Below are positions 36,201 through 45,935 of a DNA stretch of 64,000 nt, one piece after another (the first letter of the stretch is position 1; the number at the start of each line of letters is the position of its first letter). Under the pieces are notes generated by a model. It worked only from the letters and a program-made list of their open reading frames with translations. It made no database searches and was not told the DNA's origin. Where the stretch lies: NCBI GenBank assembly GCA_036384215.1, contig DASVMX010000558.1, positions 1-64,000 of the forward strand. The letters are read 5' to 3'. This DNA comes from Paraktedonobacter sp036384215 (GTDB lineage: Bacteria; Chloroflexota; Ktedonobacteria; Ktedonobacterales; Ktedonobacteraceae). Both the position numbers and the translations under genes were made by a program.

Positions 36201-36628
36201 TGCCGCTCAATGCGCACGGGAAGGTTGACCACCGCGCACTTCCTGTCCCCGCATTGCGCGAGCGCGACCAGTCCAGCGCCACAGCATACATTCCTCCGCA
36301 GACACCCCTGGAACGGATCATTGCTGAGTGCTGGCAGGAGGCGCTGCATATGGATCAGATTAGTTTGCATGATAACTTCTTCGACCTGGGAGGACACTCC
36401 CTGCTGACAATCCAGATTCAGCAGCGTTTACAGCAAACGTTAGAGCGTCAGATCGACCTGGTTGATCTGTTCACCTATACAACCATCAGCGCTCTGGCTC
36501 AAGCCCTCGGCCCGTCCCCAAACACGCTGAATACAGTACATCGAGCGCGAAGTAAGCGTGAGGAGCAGGTTACCCAGATGAGGAAACAGCGGCTTTTGCG
36601 CGTTCAGAGTCGTACCATAAAAGAGTAG
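33266..36628 (+). CDS. NRPS module: C-A-PCP
   Basis: 1120-residue single-module synthetase adding a second amino acid. The condensation domain starts at LSFAQRRLWFFEQREPG (about residue 50) with an intact catalytic HHSIFDG (180-186). The adenylation domain has YIIFTSGTTGRPKG near 652-665, FNVYGPTEATV and VKIRGFRVEPGEIE. Its pocket reads roughly D-V-W-S-I-G-V-V-C by hand alignment, which I could not match to a known residue. The carrier domain has Ser1045 in FFDLGGHSL. No epimerase or methyltransferase is present, so an unmodified L-residue is expected. It is translationally coupled to the preceding gene by a 1-bp overlap, and the PKS gene follows after 10 bp with AGGAGA. Confidence 0.93.
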   Translation: MSEQTEEQGIYSISQARDELLALLVQEEELSEQERQLPTGSAIQTGSEPLSFAQRRLWFFEQREPGNPVYNLPCAFRLRGSLQIEILKKSIEQIIQRHASLRTTFRAVDGIPQQSIAEECTFQLPQEDLHDLAGEQQQEAVWQYASSVARQAFDLQRGPLLRGRLLLLGPDHHMLLLVFHHSIFDGWSRELFLRELGAFYEAYLAGTTPRLVELPLQYTDFARWQQHYLDEVQTQTRLQEYWQQQLGGLSVLELPTDWPRPARQTYSGTTHSFTVPRAVYDALQTISRREGATLFMTLLAAFQVLLYRYTRQDDLVVGTPIANRNRAEWEHLIGFFVNMLVIRTRIEADSDFLGLLRQVRETTLDAYAHQDQPFERLVELLRPQRDASYSPLFQVVCILQNLPDPQWSFGNLTATAIKVPLGVSKVDLTLELLETEGDLRGSFEYNTALFDASTIQRLARHWLTLLESIVQNPRQSLCSLPMLSHAELQQILYDWNAPTAEPLPGQLFHQLFSEQAKQTPDAVALLADQGVVTYQALEDYSNQLARYLRAQGVTTESSVGVCLERTPEVIISILGILKAGGCYVPLDPATPRERLAYMLQAAGVQVLLTRQTMLAEFSAWVSVSIALDTRWPDIMRESRQPVEDHVELYHLAYIIFTSGTTGRPKGVLLEHRGLINLAMAQNSIFEVGPECRVLQFASLGFDVSIWEVAMTLLRGSSLYFCSSQERLDAACLHRALREQAITHISLTPSTLAVLPADNLPDLRVVISGGEVLTPALAERWASKYHLFNVYGPTEATVCATIGACQVGEPVTIGRPIPHTQIYLLDPNLQLVPAGVPGEIYIAGVGLARGYLGGADERFLFHSFSSQHHERLYRTGDLARYTTAGAIEYLGRVDQQVKIRGFRVEPGEIESLLLQHPSVAQCLVHAHTRAPGDIVLLAYIVPCAVQTPSEAGLSSELRSYLQDKVSGYMLPSDFIYLQRLPLNAHGKVDHRALPVPALRERDQSSATAYIPPQTPLERIIAECWQEALHMDQISLHDNFFDLGGHSLLTIQIQQRLQQTLERQIDLVDLFTYTTISALAQALGPSPNTLNTVHRARSKREEQVTQMRKQRLLRVQSRTIKE

Positions 36629-36638
36629 GAGATACTGG

Positions 36639-39600
36639 ATGCAAACCTATGTTGAGTCAGCTCAGTATCATGGGAATGAAATTGCTGTGATAGGCATGGC
36701 AGGCCGCTTTCCCGGGGCCTCTGACCTGGAAGCGTTTTGGCAAAATCTCTGTAATGGGGTTGAAGCCGTCACTTTTTTCACGCGCGAGGAATTGCTGGAG
36801 GCAGGCATTCCCGCGACCACTCTGGATAGACCCAACTATGTGCGAGCGAATGTTGTGCTGGAAAATACTGATCTGTTTGATGCCTCCTTCTTTGGCTATA
36901 GTCCCAGAGAGGCCTTGCTTATGGACCCGCAGCAACGCCTCTTTCTGGAATGTGCCTGGTTGGCTCTAGAACATGCGGGTTACAATGCCCAGAGCTACCC
37001 TGGCCTCGTTGGCGTGTATGCTAGCATGAGCACAAGCACGTATCTATTGTACAATCTGATGCGGAATCGCCAGATTGTCGATACGATAGCCATGCCCGAA
37101 CTGCTCTACGGCAATGAAAAAGATTTTCTTGCTACGCGGGTCTCCTATAAGCTGGGTCTGCGTGGTCCGAGCATGGCTGTGCAGACAGCCTGCTCTTCGT
37201 CGCTGGTCGCGGTCCACCAGGCTTGCCAGAGCTTGCTCAATGGTGAATGTGATATCGCGCTGGCCGGGGGAGCGTGCGTGCATACTCAGCCACTACGCGG
37301 ATATCTTTATCAAGAGGAAGGCTATTTCTCACCGGATGGACATTGCCGTGCGTTTGATGCCAGAGCCCAGGGCATGCTAGGAGGCAGTGGGCTGGGTATA
37401 GTAGTCCTCAAGCGGCTGAGCGAGGCATTAAACGAGGGCGATTATATCCATGCGATTATTAAGGGGACCGCGTGCAATAATGACGGTTCCGCGAAGATGG
37501 GCTACACGACTCCCAGTGTACAGGGACAGGCGGCAGTAATCAAGGAAGCGCTGACGGTGGCACAGGTCGCGCCGGAGACGGTGGGTTACATCGAGGCCCA
37601 TGGCACAGGGACACCCATTGGTGATCCGCTGGAATTCACCGCGCTCTGCCAGGTATACGGCGAGTCTGCTGTGCGCCAGGGCAGCTGCGCTATTGGCTCA
37701 ATCAAAACAAACATGGGGCATCTGGATGCCGCCGCGGGCATCGCGGGACTCTTGAAAACGATCCTCTCTCTTGAGCATGGCTACCTGCCCGCGCACCTGC
37801 ATTTCGAGGCGCCACATCCCCAGATTGATCTCGCCAGCAGTCCATTTTACATTAATAATACATCGCGTGTATGGCCGCGAGGCGATGGGCCACGCCGCGC
37901 CGGTGTAAGTTCCTTTGGCGTCGGCGGCACTAACGCCCATATCCTACTTGAGGAAGCGCCGGCAATCTCCACACTCGGAGATGGGGCCAAAACCTTGTCG
38001 GCCTGGCACCTGTTACCATTGTCGGCACAGAGTACAACGGGACTTCGCGCGCAGCAACTCAACCTGGCCACCTGCCTCCGCCGCCACACCGAGCTGCGCC
38101 TGGCTGATGTGGCATATACCCTCCAGATCGGGCGGCGGGCATTTTCTCAGCGCAGTTTTGTTGTGTGCGAGACTACTGGCGAGGCCCTGGATACGCTGGA
38201 AACAGGCACGCCACAGCGCCTCTTTTCTGCTAGCGCACCTGAGTGCAGTTCTGTCATATTTCTGTTTCCTGGAGGTGGCGCTCAATACATGAATATGGGG
38301 CGTGCGCTGTATGAGCATGAACCAGTTTTTCGCGAACATATTATGTATTGCGCTCATATTCTGAAACCCCTGCTGGGCTATGACATACTGGCGCTCCTCT
38401 ATCCTACCGCGGAGGAAGAACAGGCCGCGATGCAGCGTTCCTGGCATGCTTCGAACCTGCTACCAGTGCTCTTCGCCGTGGAGTATGCGCTTGCCCGGCT
38501 CTTGCTGAGCTGGAACATCGTCCCGCAGGCGATGGTCGGGCATAGCCTGGGAGAATATGTCGCGGCCTGCCTGGCGGGCGTCTTCTCACTCGAAGATGCC
38601 CTGGCGCTGGTCGCCGTACGAGAAGAACTGACCGCTCATCTTAGCGAGGGAGCTATGCTCAGCGTCCTGCTGCCAGAGCAAGAATTGCTGCCATTTATGA
38701 ACGAGGATCTCTCGCTGGCGGCGGTCAATACGCCAATTCAATGTGTTGTCTCCGGTACTTCCGCCGCGATTGAGAGCCTGGAACGCGCCCTCCAGGCCAG
38801 TAATATCACATACAGACGCCTGCCTGTTACTGCTGCCGGACATTCCGCGCTGTTAGAACCAGTCATGGGACAGGTTGCTGAAGTGTTACGCAACATACAA
38901 TTACAGCCTCCTTCTATTCCCTTTGTCTCAAATCTCACCGGCACCTGGATCACACCAGTGGAGGCCACTGATTATACCTACTGGGCCAGACACCTGCGCC
39001 ATACCGTCCGTTTTAGCGATTGTATCCAGGAGATACTCCGTGAGCCGGATCGGGTGTTCGTGGAGGTTGGTCCTGGCCAGACCTTGAGCCAGCTGGTCAA
39101 AAATATCCTGGTGACACGCCGTGATCGTGACGCGCAGGCATCAGCGCGTACACAGGTTTTGACAGCCATGCGCCAATCCCAGGAGGAAATATCGGACCTT
39201 CAGTATTTGCTCACGACCGCCGGGCGCCTGTGGCTGGCGGGGGTACCGCTCGACTGGCGCACGCTGCATGCCCATCAAAACCGCCGCCGCGTTCCTCTAC
39301 CAGGCTATCCCTTTGAGGGCCAGCGCTACTGGATTGAACCCGACCGGGCAAGTGCTCCAGCGCGGCCAGAAAAAGGCCCGAGTGTGGCCGAGAGCAACGA
39401 CACTGGCCTGGCAGTCTCTGAGAAGGTGCTGGTTGTTGCTCGAACCACTACCCTGTCATCCGGCGCAACAGACCAGCGCGCTGCTATCGCGCCCAGGAAC
39501 GAGACGGAGCAGATGATTGCTCTTATCTGGCAGGAGGTATTGGGCGCCGAACGGGTCGGTGTAGAAGATAACTTCTTTGACCTGGGTGGCGACTCTTTAA

Positions 39601-39815
39601 TAGGGCTCAGACTGGTCACGCGCCTGCGCGAAGCATTTGCGTTTGATCTACCCTTACGTGCCTTTTTAGAAAATCCTACTATTGCTCAACTGGCCGAGGT
39701 TATCGATCTGCTCCTGATTGAAGAGATCGAAAAGCTTTCTGATGAAGAAGTAAATGAGCTGATTGGGGATTTTACGGATGGTGAGTCTGATGCGGCTCAT
39801 GATGTACACGCATAA
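36639..39815 (+). CDS. PKS module: KS-AT-ACP
   Basis: 1058-residue polyketide synthase that should add one two-carbon unit to the dipeptide. The ketosynthase (about 12-440) has the active Cys185 in QTACSSSLVAV, plus EAHGTGTPIGDP and KTNMGHLDAAAG. The acyltransferase (about 537-830) has FLFPGGGAQYMNMG and nucleophile Ser636 in MVGHSLGEYVAA. The specificity box is VTAAGHSALLEP, neither the malonyl HAFH nor the methylmalonyl YASH form, so the extender is uncertain. The carrier is Ser986 in FFDLGGDSLIG, a PCP-like sequence suited to hand over to the next condensation domain. There is no KR, DH or ER, so a beta-keto group should remain. Confidence 0.93.
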   Translation: MQTYVESAQYHGNEIAVIGMAGRFPGASDLEAFWQNLCNGVEAVTFFTREELLEAGIPATTLDRPNYVRANVVLENTDLFDASFFGYSPREALLMDPQQRLFLECAWLALEHAGYNAQSYPGLVGVYASMSTSTYLLYNLMRNRQIVDTIAMPELLYGNEKDFLATRVSYKLGLRGPSMAVQTACSSSLVAVHQACQSLLNGECDIALAGGACVHTQPLRGYLYQEEGYFSPDGHCRAFDARAQGMLGGSGLGIVVLKRLSEALNEGDYIHAIIKGTACNNDGSAKMGYTTPSVQGQAAVIKEALTVAQVAPETVGYIEAHGTGTPIGDPLEFTALCQVYGESAVRQGSCAIGSIKTNMGHLDAAAGIAGLLKTILSLEHGYLPAHLHFEAPHPQIDLASSPFYINNTSRVWPRGDGPRRAGVSSFGVGGTNAHILLEEAPAISTLGDGAKTLSAWHLLPLSAQSTTGLRAQQLNLATCLRRHTELRLADVAYTLQIGRRAFSQRSFVVCETTGEALDTLETGTPQRLFSASAPECSSVIFLFPGGGAQYMNMGRALYEHEPVFREHIMYCAHILKPLLGYDILALLYPTAEEEQAAMQRSWHASNLLPVLFAVEYALARLLLSWNIVPQAMVGHSLGEYVAACLAGVFSLEDALALVAVREELTAHLSEGAMLSVLLPEQELLPFMNEDLSLAAVNTPIQCVVSGTSAAIESLERALQASNITYRRLPVTAAGHSALLEPVMGQVAEVLRNIQLQPPSIPFVSNLTGTWITPVEATDYTYWARHLRHTVRFSDCIQEILREPDRVFVEVGPGQTLSQLVKNILVTRRDRDAQASARTQVLTAMRQSQEEISDLQYLLTTAGRLWLAGVPLDWRTLHAHQNRRRVPLPGYPFEGQRYWIEPDRASAPARPEKGPSVAESNDTGLAVSEKVLVVARTTTLSSGATDQRAAIAPRNETEQMIALIWQEVLGAERVGVEDNFFDLGGDSLIGLRLVTRLREAFAFDLPLRAFLENPTIAQLAEVIDLLLIEEIEKLSDEEVNELIGDFTDGESDAAHDVHA

Positions 39816-39871
39816 TCTGCTACTTATGATGTGTCTGCTTGTATTTTGTGTAGAAAGGATGGAGAGGCAAC

Positions 39872-42800
39872 GTGTCTCAAAACGATATACGCTCTGCTCG
39901 GATTTCCCAACTCTCGCCAAAGAAACAGGCGCTGCTGAGGCAATGGCAGCAGAAAAAACAGGCGTTTGGCCGGGGGCGGCCAAAGATCTCTCCCCGCACT
40001 CAGCAGGGCGCTCTCCCTCTGTCCTTTGCACAGCAGCGCCTCTGGTTTATCGATCAGCTTGTACCGGGAACTGCGGCCTATAATGGTACATTAGCGGTGC
40101 GCCTTACCGGGCCGCTTGATCGCGAGGCTCTCTCGCGCGGCCTGGATGAAATCGTGCGCCGCCACGAGATTCTGCGCACAATCTTTCCCGGCCAGGACGG
40201 CGAACCTGCGCAGGTCATTCTACCTGCGCAGCCTCTGCCTCTGCCGTTGGTGAGCTTGCATGATTTTCCTGCGGAACGCCGAGAGGAAGAAGCCGAACGT
40301 ATTACGCTGGAAGAGGATCAGAAGCCATTTGATTTGGGCCGCGGCCCTCTCCTGCGTGCGCTGCTTTTGCATCTTGATCAAGAGCATCACATATTGCTTG
40401 TGATGCTGCATCATATGATCTGTGATGGACTCTCAACCGAAGTATTTGTGCGCGAACTGACGCAACTCTATGCCGACTTCCGCGCCGGGCGTCCTGCCTC
40501 ATTGCCTGAACTGCCTGTGCAATACGCCGACTTCACCCTCTGGGAAAGGGAGCGCGTGCGAGAAGAGCTGGAGGAGCACCAGGCGTACTGGAAGAGGCAA
40601 CTGGAGGGCGCTCCACCTGTCTTAAATTTGCCGACAGATAGGCCCTATCCAGCCGTTCGCACGTTTAGCGGGAACATGCAGCGCTTTACGCTCTCCCCCC
40701 ATCTGACAGAGGCCATCAAAACGCTGAGTAGAAAAGAGGGCACGACTGTTTTCACAACGCTACTGACGGCTTTCCAGGTGCTGCTTTCGCGCTATAGCGG
40801 GCAGAAAGATATCGTGATTGGCACTCCTACCGCGAACCGCCCGCTGCTGGAAACCGAATCCCTCGTCGGCTTCTTCGCGAGCACCCTGGTATTGCGCATC
40901 AACTTATCAGATAATCCCCCTTTTCTGGAGGCTCTGGCGCGTGTGCGCGAAGTGCTTTTAGAGTCCACCACGCATCAGGACGTACCATTTGAGCGCCTGG
41001 TTGATGAATTACATATTGAGCGCACCATGAGTCACAATCCCCTCTTTCAGGTGATGTTTAACTTTGGCAATCCCCCTAAGTTAGAGCAGACCAGCGCCGG
41101 GCTTGTCTTTGACCCTAAGTATGCTCGTGGCAACTCATCCATGTTTGACCTCTGGCTGACTATGGGTGAGCGAGGCGATATCCTCAGCGGCACCCTGGAA
41201 TATAACACAGATATTTATGACGACGCGACCATTGCGCGCATGATTGAGCATTTCCGCGTACTACTCGCAAGCGCCATCAGTGCGCCGTATTTGAATGTAG
41301 TGCAACTTGCGTATCTTACTGCCAGAGAACGGCAACAACTGCTGCAAGAGTGGAATGCTACATCTCGTCCATATGATCTTGACACCTGCCTGCATACCCT
41401 GTTTCAAGAGCAAGTGCTCCGCGAGCCCAACGCGCCTGCCCTTACATTTGAGAACAACCATCTAACCTATGCGCAACTCGACCAGCGCGCCAATCAGTTA
41501 GCGCATCTTTTGCGCGCTCAGGGCGTCGGGCCGGAGGTCATTGTTGGTATTTGCCTGGAGCGCTCGCTGGAGATGGTCATAGGGTTGCTGGCAATCTTGA
41601 AAGCAGGGGGAGCCTATCTGCCGCTCGATCCCACGCTGCCGGCTGATCGGCTGAGCTTTATGCTTGAGGACGCGCGGACTCCGCTGGTACTGGCTCAGCA
41701 ACGCTATACCGCCTCTCTCTCCGTAGATGCGCGGGCGTTGTTGATCCTCGACAGCAAGATTGAGCAAGAGAGGCTATCCACGCAACCTGCCAGCGCGCCG
41801 GAACAACTTGCAATAGCCGACAATGCGGCCTATATGATCTACACATCAGGCTCGACAGGCAAGCCCAAAGGTGCCGTCATCACCCATCGAGGCATTGTGA
41901 ACCGACTGATCTGGATGCAGGAGGCGTATGGTCTGCGCGCTGAAGACAATGTATTGCAGAAAACGCCCTTTAGCTTTGATGTTTCGGTCTGGGAGTTTTT
42001 CTGGCCCCTGCTCTATGGGGCGCGTCTGGTCATCGCCAGGCCCGAAGGCCACAGAGACAGTGCCTATCTTGTGGATCTCATCGCCAGAGAAGCCATCACA
42101 ACCATCCATTTTGTGCCTTCCATGCTCCAGCTCTTTTTAGAGGAGAAGGAGTTGGAGCGGTGCGCCGCGCTAAGACGCGTCATATGCAGTGGTGAAGCTC
42201 TTCCGCTCAGCTTGCAGGAACGCTATTTTCAGCGCCTGGACGCGGAACTGTATAATCTCTATGGTCCAACAGAAGCAGCGGTTGATGTCACTGCCTGGAA
42301 GTGCCAGCGAGACAGTTTACTGCACACGGTATCTCTGGGGTATCCGATTGCCAATATTCAAATTTATCTGCTCGATCAACAACTTGACCCTGTTCCGCTG
42401 GGGGTGCCAGGGGAACTCTGTATCGGTGGGATAGGTCTGGCGAGAGGTTATTTTAATCGGCCCGAACTGACCGCGGAAAAGTTTATTCCAGACCCATTTT
42501 CCAGTCAGCCAGGAAGTCGGCTTTACCGCACCGGGGACCTGGCTCGTTATCTGCCTGATGGCGCGCTTGAATTTCTAGGTCGCCTGGATAACCAGGTCAA
42601 ACTGCGAGGCTTTCGCATCGAACTCGGCGAGATTGAGGCGACCCTCTCGGCGCACCCGAATGTGCATGAAGCCGTTGTCGTTGCCAGCGAGATGTCCAGT
42701 GGAGACAGAAAACTGATCGCGTATGTTGTCCCGTCTGCCCGGCAAGAAGCCCAGGACGCGACCATCCTGTTGAGTGACCAGGTGCAACACTGGCAGCAGG

Positions 42801-45800
42801 TCTTTGAGCAGACCTACCAGGAACCGACGCCAGGCCAGGAGGAAACGTTCAATATTGTTGGGTGGAACAGCAGTTACACGGGCCAGCCTTTGCCGGCTGA
42901 GGAGATGCAGGAATGGGTAGATACCACAGTCGCGCGTATTCTTAGCCTGGGACCGCAGCATGTGCTCGAAATCGGGTGTGGTACCGGTCTGCTGCTTTTC
43001 CCATTAGCCCCGCGCTGCGCGTCTTACACGGGTACTGATTTCTCGCCTGCCGGGCTGGCGTATATCCGCCAACAACTGGCGCATGCCGTTCATGAACAGT
43101 CTAATGTAACGCTTTTGCAACGACAGGCGGATGATCTGGCAGATCTGCCTGCGGATTACTTCGATACTATTATCCTGAATTCCGTCATCCAATATTTCCC
43201 CAACCTGGAGTATCTTGTGACGGTTCTCAGCAAGGTTGCTTCGCTTCTGCGGCCAGGTGGGCGCATCTTTATTGGTGATGTACGCAGTTTACCGCTCCTG
43301 GAGGCGTTCCATACCGCAGTAGCTTGCGCGAAGGCGGATAACGCTGTTTCTGCCCGGCAGCTACGCCAGCATATTCATCATGGTATCGTACAGGAAAATG
43401 AACTGGTGATCGATCCCGCCTTTTTCCTGGCTCTCAAACACTGGCTGCCCCGGGTCGGAGATGTGCAGCTACAGATCAAACGCGGTAAGTATACCAACGA
43501 GTTAACACAGTTTCGTTATGATGTCTCCATTCAGTTCGGTGAGGTAACGGATAAACCGCTTGAAGTGGTTACGCACGACTGGAAAAGCCAGGCGTGGACG
43601 CCAGCCACATTACGCCAGTATTTGCAAGAGGCACAGCCCGAGGTGGTGCATATAACCAGCGTACCCGATGCCCGCCTGGCACAGGTTATGCAGATGCAGC
43701 ACATGCTTGCTGAGCAGGAAGATGCTCAGCAAGCATGTGCTCTAACACAAGCTATGCAGGTATTCGCCAGTGGCATAGATCCTGAAGAGTTGTGGTCCAT
43801 TGGGGATGATCTGCCCTATGTCGTGGATCTTTGTCCGGCAGTGCAGGAAGTCGGAGCATATGACGTTGTGCTGCTCCAGCGCACATCGCCAGGCGCGTCC
43901 TCCTCTGTACGCTCGACTGCTCACTTTTTGCTTGGAGATACTAGCTTGCGCGCGCGCTCTACCTACGCCAATAATCCATTGAGTGTCCAGCTAGCCGGAC
44001 ATCTAGTACCTACACTGCGCAACCACCTGAAAGCAAAACTGCCAGATTATATGGTGCCATCTTTCTTTGTCATGTTGGACGCCTTTCCGCTTAACGCCAA
44101 TGGCAAAGTCGATTACAGGGCACTCCCTGAACCGGATATGGCATACGTCGTCCAGGACGCCTTTGTCGCGCCACGCACGCCAGTTGAGCGCATTCTGACA
44201 GAAATCTGGGCACAGATCCTTGGCATTGAACTTGTGGGCATCAACGACAACTACTTCAATCTAGGTGGCGATTCGATCACCAGCATTCGGATTGTGGCCA
44301 GAGTGCAGCAGGCTGGTCTGCATCTCACGCCCAGGTTGCTCTTTCAGTATCAAACCATTGCTGAACTGGCAGAGGTCATCGAACCGCTGCCAGTCGCGGC
44401 CAGGCCTGATCCCAATACTGAGAGGGTTCTGGAACCGCCATGCCAGCTTACACCACCTGCTGGCGATGGATATACACCCGCCAACTTTCCCCTGGCGCGG
44501 CTGACTCAACAGCAACTTGACGAACTCTTTGCCCGGGATCAGGAGATCGAGGATATCTATCCGCTCGCGCCTATGCAAAGAAATATCCTCTTCCAGAGAT
44601 TGCATTCACAGAATCCTGAACTGTACTGGCTATGCGCTATTTTGCGGCTGAGCAACACCTCACTGAATATTCCAGCATTCCAGCAAGCCTGGCAATTAGT
44701 CGTAAACCAGCATCCCACCATGCGCACGACCATGATCTGGAATGGTTTAGAGGAGCCGCTGCAAATCGTACATAGACATGCCAGCATGGAGATCGAATGC
44801 CACGATTGGCGCCATCTCTCGGCAGAGGAGCAGGATCAACGCGTCTTTGACTATTATCTCTCGGTCCGCAGGCAGGGGGCGCCGCTTAGCAGCGCGCCCC
44901 ATATGAAAACGACCCTCTTTCAGATCACAGATAGCGACTACTATATGTTTCGCGCCTCGAATTACATGCTCCAGGATGGTTGGAGCTCAACACTGGTGAC
45001 AAGAGACTTTGATGCTTTCTATGAGGCGCTCTGTCAGGGGCGGAAGGCTCAGGTGGAACGTTCGCGCCCATATCGGGACTTTATTGCCTGGCTGCAACGG
45101 CAGGATTATGATAAAGCCGAGCGGCACTTCCGCGCGGCCCTCCAGGGTTTTCAGGAACCGACGCCTTTACTCGCACATCTCCCTACGAATCCTCACGCGC
45201 CAGATCAGGACAGCCTGGCTTATCACAAAGAGTTTCTCTGGCTGGCGCCGGAGACCACGTCAGCGTTGCAGGCGCTGACCCGCACACACCACGTAACAAT
45301 GGGTGCGCTTCTGTATAGCGTGTGGGGATTGATTCTCAGCCAGTATAGCGGATGCGAGGATATCGTTTTTGGCTCTGTATGCGCGGGGCGGCCTACCTCT
45401 CTACCGGAGGCAGAGTACATTGTTGGCATGTTCAATAACATTCTGCCGTTGCGAATTCAAGTATCACGCCGGGCCACGCTGCTCTCCCTCTGGCAACACG
45501 TCCAGGAGCAGATTGTGGAACTGCGCGAATATGAATGGAATTCCAGCTTAGACATTCAGAAGTGGGCCGGTTTCTCAGAGAAACAATTGCTATTTGAGAG
45601 CTACATCGCCTACGCGAATCTTCCACTTTACAACTATGAGGACGTAGGTGCTCAGAAAGCACAAGACTTTGGCCAATCGGTGATGGATGACACACGTATG
45701 GTCGTGCCATCGGAGTATCCCCTGCGCATCGAGTTCCGGCCAATGCCGGTATTTTCGATCAGGATGTCTTGCTACCAGCACTACATGAGCGCCGCGGCCT

Positions 45801-45910
45801 TACAGCGTCTAATCGGACATTTCCAAACAGCGTTAGAAAGCATTGTGGCCAACCCATATCAGTTGGTCCAGGATCTCCTCGCGCTGATCAAGACCGAGCA
45901 AATCCAGTAG
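39872..45910 (+). CDS. NRPS module with N-methylation: C-A(Ser)-NMT-PCP-C*
   Basis: 2012-residue synthetase starting at GTG after GGAGAGG. The condensation domain has HHMICDG (180-186). In the adenylation domain (MIYTSGSTGKPKG near 654) the pocket reads D-V-W-H-I-S-L-V-D, a serine-type code. A SAM methyltransferase (about 960-1290; HVLEIGCGTGLLLF) is inserted before the A10 NGKVDYRALPEPD, the usual place for N-methylation. The carrier is Ser1468 in YFNLGGDSITS. The protein ends with a second condensation-like domain (about 1550-2000; YPLAPMQRNILFQ). There the catalytic HHxxxDG is N1697-Y-M-L-Q-D-G, so both histidines are lost. Because a KS follows, C* is unlikely to make a peptide bond and may modify the N-methylserine, for example by dehydration. 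Confidence 0.93.
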   Translation: MSQNDIRSARISQLSPKKQALLRQWQQKKQAFGRGRPKISPRTQQGALPLSFAQQRLWFIDQLVPGTAAYNGTLAVRLTGPLDREALSRGLDEIVRRHEILRTIFPGQDGEPAQVILPAQPLPLPLVSLHDFPAERREEEAERITLEEDQKPFDLGRGPLLRALLLHLDQEHHILLVMLHHMICDGLSTEVFVRELTQLYADFRAGRPASLPELPVQYADFTLWERERVREELEEHQAYWKRQLEGAPPVLNLPTDRPYPAVRTFSGNMQRFTLSPHLTEAIKTLSRKEGTTVFTTLLTAFQVLLSRYSGQKDIVIGTPTANRPLLETESLVGFFASTLVLRINLSDNPPFLEALARVREVLLESTTHQDVPFERLVDELHIERTMSHNPLFQVMFNFGNPPKLEQTSAGLVFDPKYARGNSSMFDLWLTMGERGDILSGTLEYNTDIYDDATIARMIEHFRVLLASAISAPYLNVVQLAYLTARERQQLLQEWNATSRPYDLDTCLHTLFQEQVLREPNAPALTFENNHLTYAQLDQRANQLAHLLRAQGVGPEVIVGICLERSLEMVIGLLAILKAGGAYLPLDPTLPADRLSFMLEDARTPLVLAQQRYTASLSVDARALLILDSKIEQERLSTQPASAPEQLAIADNAAYMIYTSGSTGKPKGAVITHRGIVNRLIWMQEAYGLRAEDNVLQKTPFSFDVSVWEFFWPLLYGARLVIARPEGHRDSAYLVDLIAREAITTIHFVPSMLQLFLEEKELERCAALRRVICSGEALPLSLQERYFQRLDAELYNLYGPTEAAVDVTAWKCQRDSLLHTVSLGYPIANIQIYLLDQQLDPVPLGVPGELCIGGIGLARGYFNRPELTAEKFIPDPFSSQPGSRLYRTGDLARYLPDGALEFLGRLDNQVKLRGFRIELGEIEATLSAHPNVHEAVVVASEMSSGDRKLIAYVVPSARQEAQDATILLSDQVQHWQQVFEQTYQEPTPGQEETFNIVGWNSSYTGQPLPAEEMQEWVDTTVARILSLGPQHVLEIGCGTGLLLFPLAPRCASYTGTDFSPAGLAYIRQQLAHAVHEQSNVTLLQRQADDLADLPADYFDTIILNSVIQYFPNLEYLVTVLSKVASLLRPGGRIFIGDVRSLPLLEAFHTAVACAKADNAVSARQLRQHIHHGIVQENELVIDPAFFLALKHWLPRVGDVQLQIKRGKYTNELTQFRYDVSIQFGEVTDKPLEVVTHDWKSQAWTPATLRQYLQEAQPEVVHITSVPDARLAQVMQMQHMLAEQEDAQQACALTQAMQVFASGIDPEELWSIGDDLPYVVDLCPAVQEVGAYDVVLLQRTSPGASSSVRSTAHFLLGDTSLRARSTYANNPLSVQLAGHLVPTLRNHLKAKLPDYMVPSFFVMLDAFPLNANGKVDYRALPEPDMAYVVQDAFVAPRTPVERILTEIWAQILGIELVGINDNYFNLGGDSITSIRIVARVQQAGLHLTPRLLFQYQTIAELAEVIEPLPVAARPDPNTERVLEPPCQLTPPAGDGYTPANFPLARLTQQQLDELFARDQEIEDIYPLAPMQRNILFQRLHSQNPELYWLCAILRLSNTSLNIPAFQQAWQLVVNQHPTMRTTMIWNGLEEPLQIVHRHASMEIECHDWRHLSAEEQDQRVFDYYLSVRRQGAPLSSAPHMKTTLFQITDSDYYMFRASNYMLQDGWSSTLVTRDFDAFYEALCQGRKAQVERSRPYRDFIAWLQRQDYDKAERHFRAALQGFQEPTPLLAHLPTNPHAPDQDSLAYHKEFLWLAPETTSALQALTRTHHVTMGALLYSVWGLILSQYSGCEDIVFGSVCAGRPTSLPEAEYIVGMFNNILPLRIQVSRRATLLSLWQHVQEQIVELREYEWNSSLDIQKWAGFSEKQLLFESYIAYANLPLYNYEDVGAQKAQDFGQSVMDDTRMVVPSEYPLRIEFRPMPVFSIRMSCYQHYMSAAALQRLIGHFQTALESIVANPYQLVQDLLALIKTEQIQ
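43698..43741. repeat. 19-bp perfect inverted repeat inside the NMT-containing NRPS gene
   Basis: Bases 43698-43716 and 43723-43741 are exact reverse complements with a 6-nt loop. They lie in the coding stretch between the methyltransferase and the A10 motif, where the protein reads HMLAEQEDAQQACALTQ, a poorly conserved linker. It could be a pause site, a recombination scar or chance selection in a linker. Confidence 0.55.
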
Positions 45911-45935
45911 TCTGACGCAGGAAGGAGAGCGCGGC

